Source of the DNA: Ruminococcus flavefaciens
Lineage (GTDB): Bacteria; Bacillota; Clostridia; Oscillospirales; Ruminococcaceae
NCBI GenBank assembly: GCA_023663905.1
Contig: JAMPGO010000002.1
Span: 1-64,000, forward strand
Reading direction: 5' to 3'
DNA: 64,000 nucleotides
Positions 33,008-41,406 of this stretch are shown one piece after another. Every line of letters starts with the position of its first letter. Positions within the stretch are counted from its first letter, which is position 1. Position numbers and translations under genes: made by a program. The notes below the pieces were generated by a model. That model saw nothing but the letters and a program-made list of their open reading frames with translations. It made no database searches and had not been told where the DNA came from.

Positions 33008-34444
33008 TCAGATATATTCAAACGGAGCTACGGAGCGTTCAGCGATTTCAATATCGAGCAGAGGAAATTTCTCCTCCAGAACACGTCTCAGTTCCCACAG
33101 CACGATATTTTCCGTGTGGAAGTGACCGCAGTCAAAAATAGTAATATAGCTGTTTTCTGCGTCAATCCAGACATCGTGCTTAACATCGCCCGTAATAAGC
33201 ACATCGCAGTCCTTTTCCTTTGCGAGCCTGAAAAGCGAACCGCCCGAGCCTGAACAGATTGCCACCCTCAGTATGCTTCCCGGCTGATTTCTACTAACCC
33301 TTATATGCTCGTTAATGAAAATTTCCTTTAATATAGCCGAAAAATCGTCTGTATCAATTAAATCCTCAAACTCAACAATATAGCCAAGTCCGCTGTCCTC
33401 AAAAGGTTCGGTCGAAGCAATCCTGAATTTCTCCGCCAGTTTTTTGACTATAGTCGTATTTGTACCGCCTTCCGCAATATCAAGATTCGTGTGCATACAG
33501 ATTGCCGACATTCCGCATTGAATCAGGTTAAAAACAGGGCTGTTGCTGTCGATTTTCTTCAGCGGATTGAATATAACAGGGTGGTGGGAAATTATCAGCC
33601 TCGCATTTTTGTCGTTCGCCTCCATTATAACATCGTTGGTTATATCGAGGGTGAGCATAATTTTCGACGTTCCTGCGAATACATTATCCACAAGCAAGCC
33701 CGAATTATCCCATTTTTCCTGCAAAGAAAACGGAAATTTTTCGTCAAGGAAATTGTATATATCCCTGATATACTCACTGCCTTCGCCTTCCGCAAGCTTC
33801 CTGCTCAATGCCCTGCAATGAACAGCGTCGTTGATTCTTCCCGATTTTTCAAGCGATACCGCCTTTTTTTCAAATCGTTCGGACTGCTTACGGCGGTATT
33901 TTACAACCGTTTCGTCAATATCGTCAAAAAATCCCGCCAGCGCTTCGTATTCCGACGGCACACCCGACCGCTGGTCATAAGCCATATCAGCACAAATAAC
34001 AGTATAAATCCTGTCGCCGTCCTCCACCGCCTTCTCGGTAATATCCTCCCTCTGCATTCTGTGGCAGAGCCATTCCCGAAGTATTTCAGGCTTGGTCATC
34101 GGCTGTAGAATAAGCCTGATACCGTAAAAATCAATTGATTCCAGTATATGAACGATAGTCTCACCGCCCATTCCTGCGATTACAATATCGCTCACATCGT
34201 CGAGACTGATATTTTCGAGACCGTCCGACAGCACGAGTTCGATTTTATCCGAAAGTCCGTATTTCTCCACGGTTTTCCGTGCGGATTCAAGCGGACCTTG
34301 ATTTATATCGGAAGCAATAACTTTACTGCACTTCCCTGATTTTATAAGCTCAACGGCAAGATAGCCGTGGTCTGTGCCGACATCGCACACAACACCCTCA
34401 CCGCCGACCAATTCCGCACATAGTTCAAGTCGTTTATCAAGCAT
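33008..34444 (-). CDS. trmK: Fusion of tRNA (adenine-N1) methyltransferase TrmK and Nif3-like metal protein
   Basis: Single open frame of 478 aa. Residues 1 to about 220 are TrmK, with the SAM loop CDVGTDHGYLAVEL, ASDINQGPLESA and IAGMGGETI; TrmK makes m1A22 in tRNA. Residues about 224-478 are a full Nif3/DUF34 protein, starting DIYNFLDEKFPFSLQEKWDNSGLL, with the dinuclear metal site in ISHHPVIF, the HTNLD block and the C-terminal GHFHTE. In B. subtilis the two are separate neighbours (yqfN, yqfO); here no stop or start separates them. Nif3 function is unknown. AGGAG precedes the start. Confidence 0.88.
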   Translation of the reverse strand: MLDKRLELCAELVGGEGVVCDVGTDHGYLAVELIKSGKCSKVIASDINQGPLESARKTVEKYGLSDKIELVLSDGLENISLDDVSDIVIAGMGGETIVHILESIDFYGIRLILQPMTKPEILREWLCHRMQREDITEKAVEDGDRIYTVICADMAYDQRSGVPSEYEALAGFFDDIDETVVKYRRKQSERFEKKAVSLEKSGRINDAVHCRALSRKLAEGEGSEYIRDIYNFLDEKFPFSLQEKWDNSGLLVDNVFAGTSKIMLTLDITNDVIMEANDKNARLIISHHPVIFNPLKKIDSNSPVFNLIQCGMSAICMHTNLDIAEGGTNTTIVKKLAEKFRIASTEPFEDSGLGYIVEFEDLIDTDDFSAILKEIFINEHIRVSRNQPGSILRVAICSGSGGSLFRLAKEKDCDVLITGDVKHDVWIDAENSYITIFDCGHFHTENIVLWELRRVLEEKFPLLDIEIAERSVAPFEYI

Positions 34445-34470
34445 AATTTAATCTCCTGTAATAAAAATTC

Positions 34471-34493
34471 AGGCGTACCGAAAATCAGTACGC
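34471..34493 (-). terminator. Hairpin terminator after the DUF1858 gene
   Basis: Minus strand GGCGTAC-TGATTTTCG-GTACGCC followed by TGAATTTTTATT. Confidence 0.65.
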
Positions 34494-34504
34494 CGTTTAT
34501 CTGC

Positions 34505-34708
34505 TTACGCTTTCTTAGCAAAATGCTCGTTCAGCTTTGCAACAAGCTCGTCGGGGTCTGTACCGTGAACGGCGCAAGCCTCTTCGATTGATTCGCCTCT
34601 TGATGCAGGACAGCCGAGACAGTGCATTCCCATTTCGAGGAAATAAGGAGCAACTTCAAAATCAGCGTCAAGAATATCGCCGATAATAGTATTTTTAGTA
34701 ATTTCCAT
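34505..34708 (-). CDS. DUF1858 redox-disulfide domain protein
   Basis: Protein of 67 aa: ITKNTIIGDILDADFEVAPYFLEMGMHCLGCPAS. This is the hybrid-cluster-protein-associated domain (DUF1858) with a CLGC pair that probably cycles between dithiol and disulfide or takes part in cluster handling. The partner protein is not in the window. AAGGAAG precedes the ATG. Confidence 0.88.
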   Translation of the reverse strand: MEITKNTIIGDILDADFEVAPYFLEMGMHCLGCPASRGESIEEACAVHGTDPDELVAKLNEHFAKKA

Positions 34709-34841
34709 AACAGATATACTTCCTTTCGGTAAAATTTTTATTCAATTGGTGCAGTTTCCGGGTCTCGCCCCGAAATCCGCCATAAAATGCTGTCCCTCCG
34801 CTTTCACAGAGAGAACAGCAAGTGTTTGCCAAGGGATAAAA

Positions 34842-35117
34842 TCAGTCCTCGTTGAGACGGGAGAAGCAGTCGCTGCAATAAACAGGTCTGCCGTCCTTAG
34901 GCTCGAACGGAACTTTTGCTACGCCGCCGCACGTTGCACAGACTCCTGTGTATAAAACACGCTCGCCTCTGCCTGCATTTTTTCTCGCATCACGACAGCT
35001 CTTGCATCTCTGCGGTTCGTGGGTAAGACCCTTTTCTGCGAAAAATTCCTGTTCGCCTGCTGTGAAAACGAATTCATTTCCGCATTCCTTGCAGACTAAA
35101 GTCTTGTCTTCGTACAT
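34842..35117 (-). CDS. Zinc-ribbon protein
   Basis: Protein of 91 aa with four Cys pairs: CKEC (9-12), CKSC (38-41), CATC and CSDC, suggesting two structural zinc sites. The FVFTAGEQEFFAEKGL block is that of the probable zinc-ribbon domain (zf-ribbon) family of small Firmicute proteins. Role unknown. GAGGT precedes the ATG. Confidence 0.85.
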   Translation of the reverse strand: MYEDKTLVCKECGNEFVFTAGEQEFFAEKGLTHEPQRCKSCRDARKNAGRGERVLYTGVCATCGGVAKVPFEPKDGRPVYCSDCFSRLNED

Positions 35118-35143
35118 TTTACAATACCTCGCTTATTAAATTT

Positions 35144-35219
35144 GGACCACGACAGGAGTTGCACCCGCACCTTTGAAATACCTTGCGATAAACAACGCTC
35201 TTAATTGAGCTACCTGGTC
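35144..35219 (-). ncRNA. Degenerate tRNA-like element
   Basis: The minus strand can fold as a 76-nt tRNA: acceptor GACCAGG/CGTGGTC (one G-G mismatch), TA, D-stem GCTC/GAGC, a weak anticodon stem (TTG/CAA) around TTTATCG, and a T-stem GCGGG/CCTGT (two G-U pairs) around TGCAACT. The D-loop lacks the GG pair and the T-loop lacks TTC, so a normal elbow is not expected. CCA is not encoded, unlike the three good tRNAs here. It starts one base after the stop codon of the sigma gene. Pseudo-tRNA, tRNA mimic or terminator hairpins are all possible. Confidence 0.4.
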
Positions 35220-35220
35220 A

Positions 35221-35814
35221 TCAATATTTTCTGAAATGCGCACGGATTTTTCTTCTCGCCCTCTGCATAGCATTATCGACAGCTTTATCGGATATACCCA
35301 GTATCCGTGCTGTTTCGCCATAGCTTCTGCCCTCGATGACGAGAGTGAAAATTTTTCTCTCTGTTTCAGAAAGAATGCTGTCCACAGCGTGCCATAACTC
35401 AGAAAAAAATTCTTTGTCAATATAAATACTCTCAGGAGTTTTCTCCTCTGAAATTGAATCCGCCGAAATATCGTCCAGACTCTCGCAGGAAACGGGATTT
35501 TTCCTTGATTTTGCAAGAAAAGTTTTCATCTGGTTGACAATACAGACTTCCGCAAAGGTAGAAAATTTCACACCTCTGTTCATATCAAATGAAGCAATCG
35601 CTCTCAGAAGTCCCATAAGCCCTTCCTGTCTAAGGTCGTCCGAATCAGTTTCAGGAACAGTATAAATTCCAGCTTTAAAAAAAATCAGTTTCAGATAGCG
35701 AAACACAAGAGTACTTACCGCTTTCTTGTCGCTTTTTGCGATTAAAGCAAGCTCTTCATCAGTTTTACCGCTGAATTCATTCAAATTGAAATCCAAATCA
35801 AGCAAGATATTCAC
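35221..35814 (-). CDS. Sigma-70 family RNA polymerase sigma factor (SigH/SigI-like)
   Basis: Protein of 197 aa. Region 2 is clear: DSDDLRQEGLMGLLRAIASFDMNRGVKFSTFAEVCIVNQM, and region 4 has ERKIFTLVIEGRSYGETARILGISDKAVDNAMQRARRKIR. Its size and region 2 resemble the sigma-H (Spo0H) group, but assignment to a regulon is not safe. The GTG at 35814 gives the full frame; a TTG nine bases later with GGGTG upstream is an alternative. The tRNA-like element follows directly. Confidence 0.82.
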   Translation of the reverse strand: MNILLDLDFNLNEFSGKTDEELALIAKSDKKAVSTLVFRYLKLIFFKAGIYTVPETDSDDLRQEGLMGLLRAIASFDMNRGVKFSTFAEVCIVNQMKTFLAKSRKNPVSCESLDDISADSISEEKTPESIYIDKEFFSELWHAVDSILSETERKIFTLVIEGRSYGETARILGISDKAVDNAMQRARRKIRAHFRKY

Positions 35815-35867
35815 CCAACAATCAATCTTATCTGTATTCAGTTTTAAGAGTATTATTTATTATTCCC

Positions 35868-35900
35868 GACAGTCCGCAGGAAAACCGCAGACCGTCGGAA
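35868..35900 (-). terminator. Terminator of the DivIVA-like gene
   Basis: Minus strand CCGACGGTCTGCGG-TTTT-CCTGCGGACTGTCGG, followed by AATAATAAAT rather than a pure T-run. Confidence 0.6.
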
Positions 35901-35914
35901 ATAAAATTTACAAA

Positions 35915-37414
35915 TCAGTCTGAATTTTTAGCTGCTTCTTCCTCGGCAGCTTTCAGTAAGTCAGCCATATCAAATCCGAAGTTTGCGGGCTGTTTTTTCG
36001 GTGCAGGTTTCGGTGTTTCACGAACAGGCGCAGTTTTCGGAGGTGCTGTATTTACAGCGGATTTATTTATAACAATATCGTCCATTCCCGACTTTGCAGG
36101 CGGAGGAGTTGTTGCGGGCTTGTTATTATTCTGCTGAACCTTAGGTGCGTCGGCAGGCTTGAAATCAGCCTTTTTAACATCGGCAAGCTTGATGGAATCG
36201 CCCTTACCTGTTTCAACAGCCTTCTTAGCCTCGCTGATGATATTATTTGTCTCCTTAAGCTTGTCAGTTGTCTGTGAAGCGAGCTTGTTAACAGCGTCGG
36301 TCAGACTTGTAAACTTGCTGTTTACGCTTTCAATCTCGTTAAGAAGGATTGTACGTACAGTAGACGACATATCGTTGAGCTTCTTAGCCTGTTCATTAGC
36401 TTCCTTGACAGCCTTTTCAGCCTCGGCATTAGCCGTATCAACAGCCTTTTTAGCCTCGGAATTAGCGTCGTCAACAGTTTTCTTAGCCTTTGTATTAGCC
36501 TCGCTGATAGTCACGGAAGCCTTGTCATTAGCCTCCTTGATAATCTTGTCAGCCTTAGCCTGAGCTTCCTTGATAGTGGATTCAGCCTTCTCTTCGGCTT
36601 CCTTCTTGCTCTTCTCGGCAGATTCCTGAGCGTTATTCAGAATATTGCTCATAAGGTCGTTAAGCAGAGCGGTCGGGTTATTCATCTTTTCATTGAGCTG
36701 TGAAATCTCGCTGTTGAGCTTGGCAATTTCCTCGTCCTTCTTCTTGACATTCTCACCGCTCTTCACGAGTTCCGCAATTTTAGCGTCCTTGTCGGCAGAT
36801 TCCTTTGTCTTTGCAGTAAGCTGGTCGGTCTTTGTCTTGATTTCAGCAGTCATCTTGGCAATATCCTGCTTAGCCTTTGTAAGTTCAGCATTTATTGCAG
36901 AATTGTCAACGGCAGGAGCTGCGCCCGGCTTCTGTGCGAGCTGAGCCTTAAGTCTGTCGATTTCTTTTTTTGCAGCTTCAAGAGCCTGCGACTGTGCCTG
37001 ATTATTCTGTGGCTGTCCTGCATTAGTTGTGGACTTCTGCTGTGCAAGCTGAGCTTTAAGTGCGGCAACTTCCTTTTTGGCAGCGTCAAGTGCAGCCTGA
37101 TTTCCGCTGTCTGTGGGAATACCCTTTCCAGCCTTAATCTGGTCAATCTGCTTTTTCAGCTCGTCATTTTCTTTTCTGGCAGCTCTCCATCCATTATTTG
37201 CAGTATTAAGTTTTTCCTGAAGATTATCAATCTGAGTTCTGTACTTTGCAATTTCCTGCTGGTCAACGGCAGGCTGTTTCTGTCCGCCTGCTTCTTCCAG
37301 TTCTTTTTCAAGCGATTCAATTTTTGAATTTAATTCGTCGAGATAAGTAAGAACATCTTCTTTAACAAATCCTCCGCCTATTTTAGTGGTTCTTAACACG
37401 GTTGGCTGTTCCAT
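35915..37414 (-). CDS. DivIVA-like coiled-coil protein
   Basis: Protein of 499 aa. The N-terminus (GGGFVKEDVLTYLDELNSKIESLEKEL) resembles the DivIVA lipid-binding region followed by coiled coil. Coiled coil covers most of residues 20-370, with an Ala-rich heptad stretch of repeated EAN(D/T/S)-A units at about 280-345; the C-terminus is Pro-rich. A pole- or septum-organising role is plausible from the N-terminus and the position next to ftsZ; not proven. Own promoter at 37478-37506. Confidence 0.75.
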   Translation of the reverse strand: MEQPTVLRTTKIGGGFVKEDVLTYLDELNSKIESLEKELEEAGGQKQPAVDQQEIAKYRTQIDNLQEKLNTANNGWRAARKENDELKKQIDQIKAGKGIPTDSGNQAALDAAKKEVAALKAQLAQQKSTTNAGQPQNNQAQSQALEAAKKEIDRLKAQLAQKPGAAPAVDNSAINAELTKAKQDIAKMTAEIKTKTDQLTAKTKESADKDAKIAELVKSGENVKKKDEEIAKLNSEISQLNEKMNNPTALLNDLMSNILNNAQESAEKSKKEAEEKAESTIKEAQAKADKIIKEANDKASVTISEANTKAKKTVDDANSEAKKAVDTANAEAEKAVKEANEQAKKLNDMSSTVRTILLNEIESVNSKFTSLTDAVNKLASQTTDKLKETNNIISEAKKAVETGKGDSIKLADVKKADFKPADAPKVQQNNNKPATTPPPAKSGMDDIVINKSAVNTAPPKTAPVRETPKPAPKKQPANFGFDMADLLKAAEEEAAKNSD

Positions 37415-37477
37415 AATTTCACTCCGTTCTCCGCAGGGATGCGGAATTAATTCAAGGGCATAAAACGCCTCATAATA

Positions 37478-37506
37478 ATTATATCACAATTTTCCGACAG
37501 ATTCAA
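37478..37506 (-). promoter_or_regulatory. Promoter of the DivIVA-like gene
   Basis: Minus strand TTGAAT (37506-37501), 17-bp spacer ending TGTGA, TATAAT (37483-37478). Confidence 0.8.
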
Positions 37507-37554
37507 TTACTAAAATGTAGAATTTTTCAGTCGATTTTCGTGAATTTGAACAAA

Positions 37555-37590
37555 AAAGCAAAAGACGACTGTGAAAACAGTCGCCTTTTT
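37555..37590 (-). terminator. Terminator of ftsZ
   Basis: Minus strand GCGACTGT-TTTC-ACAGTCGT with AAAAAG on the 5' side and CTTTTGCTTTTTT on the 3' side. Confidence 0.8.
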
Positions 37591-37593
37591 CAA

Positions 37594-38745
37594 TCAGTTT
37601 CCAAGAATTTTAAGAATATCATCGAGGTCATAGTCCTGAGCAGGTGGCTGTGGCTGTCTCATAGCGGAGCGTTCCTCGTTAACGCCAAGACCGTCAATAA
37701 GCGGATTATCGATTTTAATAACGTCCTCCACAGGCTCTTCAACAACAGGAGCGATAATTTCATCGTCCTCCTCAATCGGCGGAGCATTCGGGTCATCAAA
37801 GCCCGCAGCGATAACGGTGATAGTCATCTCGTCCTGCATATCTTCCTTGAATGCCGTACCGAAGATAAACTCAACACCCTCAGCAGCTGTATCGGTAATC
37901 ATCTTTGTAGCTGCGTCAACATCGGAAGAGAGAATATCTTCAGACATAGCGATGTTGATAAGAAGTCTCTTAGCGCCTGAGATTGAAGTTTCAAGAAGCG
38001 GGCTGGAGATAACGGCATTTGCAGCCTCCTTAGCCTTGTCCTTGCCCGAGCCGTGACCGATAGCCATATGAGCGTAGCCTGCGCCTCTCATAATCGTAGA
38101 AACATCGGCGAAATCAAGATTTATGTAGCCCTCTTCAACGATAAGGTCTGAAATACTCTTTACACCTGTTTTAAGAACATCATCAGAAAGTGAGAACGAC
38201 TGTTTCATCGTGAGCTGCTGTTTGCCGTCAAGGAGCTTTTCATTAGGGATAACGATAAGGGAATCGACATATTTTCTGAGTTCCGAAATACCTTTTTCAG
38301 CCTGAGCCATTTTCTGCTCTCTCTCGAAAAGAAACGGCTTTGTAACAACCGCAACGGTAAGGATGTCCATTTCCTTTGCGATTTTAGCGACAACAGGAGC
38401 AGCACCCGTACCTGTTCCTCCGCCCATTCCGGCAGTGATGAAAATCATATCTGCGCCCTTGAGATGTGCCTCGATTTCATCCCTGTTTTCCTCGGCACTG
38501 CGCTGACCGATTTCAGGCTTGTTTCCTGCACCTCTGCCCTTTGTGAGCTTTGCGCCAATCGGGATTCTTGTCGTAGCCTTGGACTTATTCAAAGCCTTTG
38601 CGTCAGTGTTCACAGCAATATACTCGATATTGCTTACACCTGAGTCAACCATACAGTTAACGGCATTGCCACCGCCGCCGCCAACGCCTATAACCTTTAT
38701 ATTAACATCGGGTTCCATTGCTTCCTCGTAATTGAAATCTGACAT
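37594..38745 (-). CDS. ftsZ: Cell division protein FtsZ
   Basis: Protein of 383 aa, tubulin-like GTPase that forms the division ring. Seen are [13 protein letters not shown], the tubulin signature [14 protein letters not shown]7-loop region NLDFADV and a C-terminal [10 protein letters not shown] in place of the common FtsA/SepF-binding peptide. AGGAGG nine bases before the ATG at 38745 fixes the start; 16 upstream in-frame codons are rejected. It has its own promoter, and no ftsA precedes it. Confidence 0.97.
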   Translation of the reverse strand: MSDFNYEEAMEPDVNIKVIGVGGGGGNAVNCMVDSGVSNIEYIAVNTDAKALNKSKATTRIPIGAKLTKGRGAGNKPEIGQRSAEENRDEIEAHLKGADMIFITAGMGGGTGTGAAPVVAKIAKEMDILTVAVVTKPFLFEREQKMAQAEKGISELRKYVDSLIVIPNEKLLDGKQQLTMKQSFSLSDDVLKTGVKSISDLIVEEGYINLDFADVSTIMRGAGYAHMAIGHGSGKDKAKEAANAVISSPLLETSISGAKRLLINIAMSEDILSSDVDAATKMITDTAAEGVEFIFGTAFKEDMQDEMTITVIAAGFDDPNAPPIEEDDEIIAPVVEEPVEDVIKIDNPLIDGLGVNEERSAMRQPQPPAQDYDLDDILKILGN

Positions 38746-38811
38746 TTTGAAACTCCTCCTACTTTTCATCATTCTGTGTCTGTAAAATTTCAAGCTATAA
38801 ATACACTTATC

Positions 38812-38840
38812 ATTTTATCATATTCCGCTGATTTTTTCAA
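38812..38840 (-). promoter_or_regulatory. Promoter of ftsZ
   Basis: Minus strand TTGAAA (38840-38835), 17-bp spacer, TAAAAT (38817-38812), between ftsQ and ftsZ. Confidence 0.75.
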
Positions 38841-38913
38841 GTCTCATAGCTATTTTTTTAAATTTCTGCACATTGTACAATTTTTTAATATATTTTAATT
38901 AAATTTTTATGAA

Positions 38914-40071
38914 TTATCCCCATTGGTCTGGTATGCCGTCGTAGTCATAATCCGTGTAGCCGTAATCTGGAATGCCGTCGCCGTCAACATCCATCCATAC
39001 TTCCTGGTCATCGGGAATACCGTTGCCGTTGTAGTCATTCGGATAATCGGGATAACCGTCGCCGTCGTAATCCGCAAAATACTCGCCGTACTGGTCGGGT
39101 ATTCCGTCTCCGTCCTCGTCAGTCAGACCATTAAGATAGCCGTACTCGTTGTAGCCGTTATCATAGCCGTTGTTATTGTAATCAACAACAGCCTCGGTAG
39201 TGACGGCAGTGGTGGTGGTTGCAACTGAGGTCGTCGTCATCATATCCGTACCCGTCGTGGTTGTAACCGTAGTTGTTTCAGCCTCGCCGTTTCCTCTGAA
39301 ACTGCACTGATTCGAGCCTACCATTTTAAGCCAGCCCTTTTTGCCCTTGATATTGTCATCGTTCATAACATTCTGTGCGAGGTCGAGCTTATATTCAACA
39401 TCGCTCCAGTTGCCCATTTCAAAGACCACACCGTTTCTGTAATTAACAACAATCTCATACTCGTTCGTTATGTCAATCGATTCAATCTGCGTATTGTCAT
39501 CCCTGTCAAAACGGCTTATAATCTGGGAAAAAGCCTCATACTTATTCGGGTTGACGGATTGAAGCGCCGTACCTGCTTCCGTGCTGGCTGGTTCAAGACC
39601 ATAGATTACAGGCAGATTCTCAATATCGGAATAGAAATTATTATCAGAGAGAATTTTTCCCTGTCGGCTTACAAGCAGAACACCGTCGTCATACTGGACG
39701 TTATATGCGGGAATACAGCGTGTTACGTTTATTCTGAGAGTGGACGGAAAATCCCTGTCCACCTCTGCCGTTTCAACAAAAAGCAGAGAGTCAAGTATCT
39801 GCTTTTCGGCTTTTCCTGTACTCAGCCTGAGCATATTATCTCCGCCACGCACTCCCGAAGCTTCCACAATCTGCATATAGCTATACGTCTGCGATTCGCC
39901 CGATACTACAATTTCATCCACATTGAATAAAAAAGTAAAGCACATTGTAATTCCGATAGTCAGGACAAGCAGGACAACGGCAATGATATACACGCTCATC
40001 ATACGTTTTCTCCGCCGCATACGCTTACCGCTGTTCTGCCTTTCAATATTAGTCTTTTCAACATCATTCAT
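38914..40071 (-). CDS. ftsQ: FtsQ/DivIB with C-terminal thrombospondin type 3-like repeat tail
   Basis: Protein of 385 aa. Basic cytoplasmic tail, transmembrane helix (about 27-49), POTRA domain (about 50-118, FNVDEIVVSGESQTYSYMQIV) and FtsQ beta domain (about 119-260). This normal DivIB core links the division complex. It is followed by a Thr-rich linker (about 265-295) and a 90-residue tail with five D-x-D-G-D-G-I-P-D type units (DEDGDGIPD, DYDGDGYPD, DYNGNGIPD, DVDGDGIPD, DYDYDGIPD), which are calcium-binding thrombospondin type 3-like repeats. The tail is on the outer side of the membrane. It is in frame with no stop or start between, so it is one protein. Confidence 0.85.
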   Translation of the reverse strand: MNDVEKTNIERQNSGKRMRRRKRMMSVYIIAVVLLVLTIGITMCFTFLFNVDEIVVSGESQTYSYMQIVEASGVRGGDNMLRLSTGKAEKQILDSLLFVETAEVDRDFPSTLRINVTRCIPAYNVQYDDGVLLVSRQGKILSDNNFYSDIENLPVIYGLEPASTEAGTALQSVNPNKYEAFSQIISRFDRDDNTQIESIDITNEYEIVVNYRNGVVFEMGNWSDVEYKLDLAQNVMNDDNIKGKKGWLKMVGSNQCSFRGNGEAETTTVTTTTGTDMMTTTSVATTTTAVTTEAVVDYNNNGYDNGYNEYGYLNGLTDEDGDGIPDQYGEYFADYDGDGYPDYPNDYNGNGIPDDQEVWMDVDGDGIPDYGYTDYDYDGIPDQWG

Positions 40072-40092
40072 ATTAACTTCAAACCTCCGCCC

Positions 40093-41352
40093 TTACTCTC
40101 TGCGGATTTTTCCGCCGAGAGACGAAACAGCTTCTTCAAATTTTTCATAACCTCTGTCTATGTGATGAATATTGCTCAGATGAGTTACACCCTCAGCCGA
40201 CAGTCCTGCAACAGCCATTGCAGCTCCGCCACGCAGGTCGGTCGCTTCAATATCAGCACCGTGAAGTGTCTGCACACCACGTATTACCGCTACTTTTCCC
40301 ATAACCTGAATGTCAGCGCCCATTTTTACAAGTGCGTCAGTATGGCGGTAACGGCAGTCAAAAATATTCTCCTCAAAAACACTCGTTCCGTCAGCAGTAA
40401 TCAATGCCGACATAAGCACCGCCTGTGCGTCTGTGGGAAATCCGGGATGAGGCATTGTGCGGATTCTGTCCTTCAAGGCTCGCAGTCTCGCACCCTTTCT
40501 GACATAGATTCTGTTCTCCGCAAGATAAATGCCACAGCCGGTCTGCTCCATAACGGAAATAAACGGCTCCATTTCGGAAATACACGCATTTTTAAGTATC
40601 AGCTCGCCACCCGTCGCAGCAGTCATAGCAATATAAGTAGCACCCGCAATCCTGTCAGGCATTATAGTATACTCACAGCCGTGCAGTTTCTCAACGCCGT
40701 TTATAACAATCCTGCTTTCGCCGTCGCCCTTTATCTCAGCTCCGCAGTGCCTTAAAAAACGGCACAAATCGCAGATTTCAGGCTCTCTGGCAGCGTTGTT
40801 TATAATCGTCTCGCCGTCTGCCGTGACAGCGCAGAGAATAATATTCTCCGTTGTGCCGACTGACGGAAACGACAGCGAAATTTTAGCTCCGTGCGCTCTT
40901 CCCGACGGTATAAAGCAGTGAATCCTGCCGTCCCTGTCAGAAATCTCAACACCCATTTTCCGCAGTGCGGCGAGGTGCATATCAATCGGTCGAGGACCAA
41001 GCTCGCATCCGCCCGGAATGCTCACCACGCATTCGCCCATCCGCCCGAGAATTGCGCCCATAAACATAATTGACGAACGCATTTCACGCATAAGCTCTTC
41101 GGATATTTCACAACCGTACGCACCCGAAGAATCAATCACGGCACAGCCCGATGACAGACGGCATTTACAGCCCAGATTATTCAGAATCCTCGACGCAGAA
41201 TACACATCGGTAAGCACAGGACAGCATTTAAGCACGCATTCACCGCCCGAGAGCAGAGTTCCTGCCATTATCGGCAACGCACTGTTCTTGCTTCCCTGTA
41301 GATTTATTTCACCGCTGAGACGATTTCCGCCGTTAATAACAAATTTCTGCAA
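40093..41352 (-). CDS. murA: UDP-N-acetylglucosamine 1-carboxyvinyltransferase
   Basis: Protein of 419 aa; first committed step of peptidoglycan precursor synthesis, PEP to UDP-GlcNAc. Substrate loop GSKNSALPI and the active Cys in IPGGCELGPRPIDMH are present, so it should be fosfomycin-sensitive. The start is TTG at 41352, with GAGGTGG (41365-41359) upstream and the family N-terminus (QKFVINGGNRLSGE) directly after. A stem-loop covers part of that ribosome site. In the position typical for clostridial dcw clusters, between murG and ftsQ. Confidence 0.93.
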   Translation of the reverse strand: MQKFVINGGNRLSGEINLQGSKNSALPIMAGTLLSGGECVLKCCPVLTDVYSASRILNNLGCKCRLSSGCAVIDSSGAYGCEISEELMREMRSSIMFMGAILGRMGECVVSIPGGCELGPRPIDMHLAALRKMGVEISDRDGRIHCFIPSGRAHGAKISLSFPSVGTTENIILCAVTADGETIINNAAREPEICDLCRFLRHCGAEIKGDGESRIVINGVEKLHGCEYTIMPDRIAGATYIAMTAATGGELILKNACISEMEPFISVMEQTGCGIYLAENRIYVRKGARLRALKDRIRTMPHPGFPTDAQAVLMSALITADGTSVFEENIFDCRYRHTDALVKMGADIQVMGKVAVIRGVQTLHGADIEATDLRGGAAMAVAGLSAEGVTHLSNIHHIDRGYEKFEEAVSSLGGKIRRE

Positions 41353-41358
41353 ACAAGA

Positions 41359-41395
41359 CCACCTCACAGCTTTTTTGTTTATATTATGCTGTGAG
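41359..41395 (-). promoter_or_regulatory. Stem-loop that overlaps the murA ribosome binding site
   Basis: Minus strand CTCACAGC (41395-41388) pairs with GCTGTGAG (41370-41363), 8 perfect bp and a 17-nt AT-rich loop; the second arm runs into the GAGGTGG site (41365-41359). It could limit translation of murA. Confidence 0.5.
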
Positions 41396-41406
41396 ACGGA
41401 TTTCAG

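Noticed and set aside
35915..37414. Long open frames opposite the DivIVA-like gene
   Set aside because: Codon mirror of Ala/Lys-rich coiled coil; no ribosome sites and low-complexity Ser/Leu/Ala products.
38923..39228. 101-aa Val/Ile-rich open frame opposite the FtsQ tail
   Set aside because: It is the antisense of the Asp/Tyr/Asn-rich calcium repeats and lacks a ribosome site.
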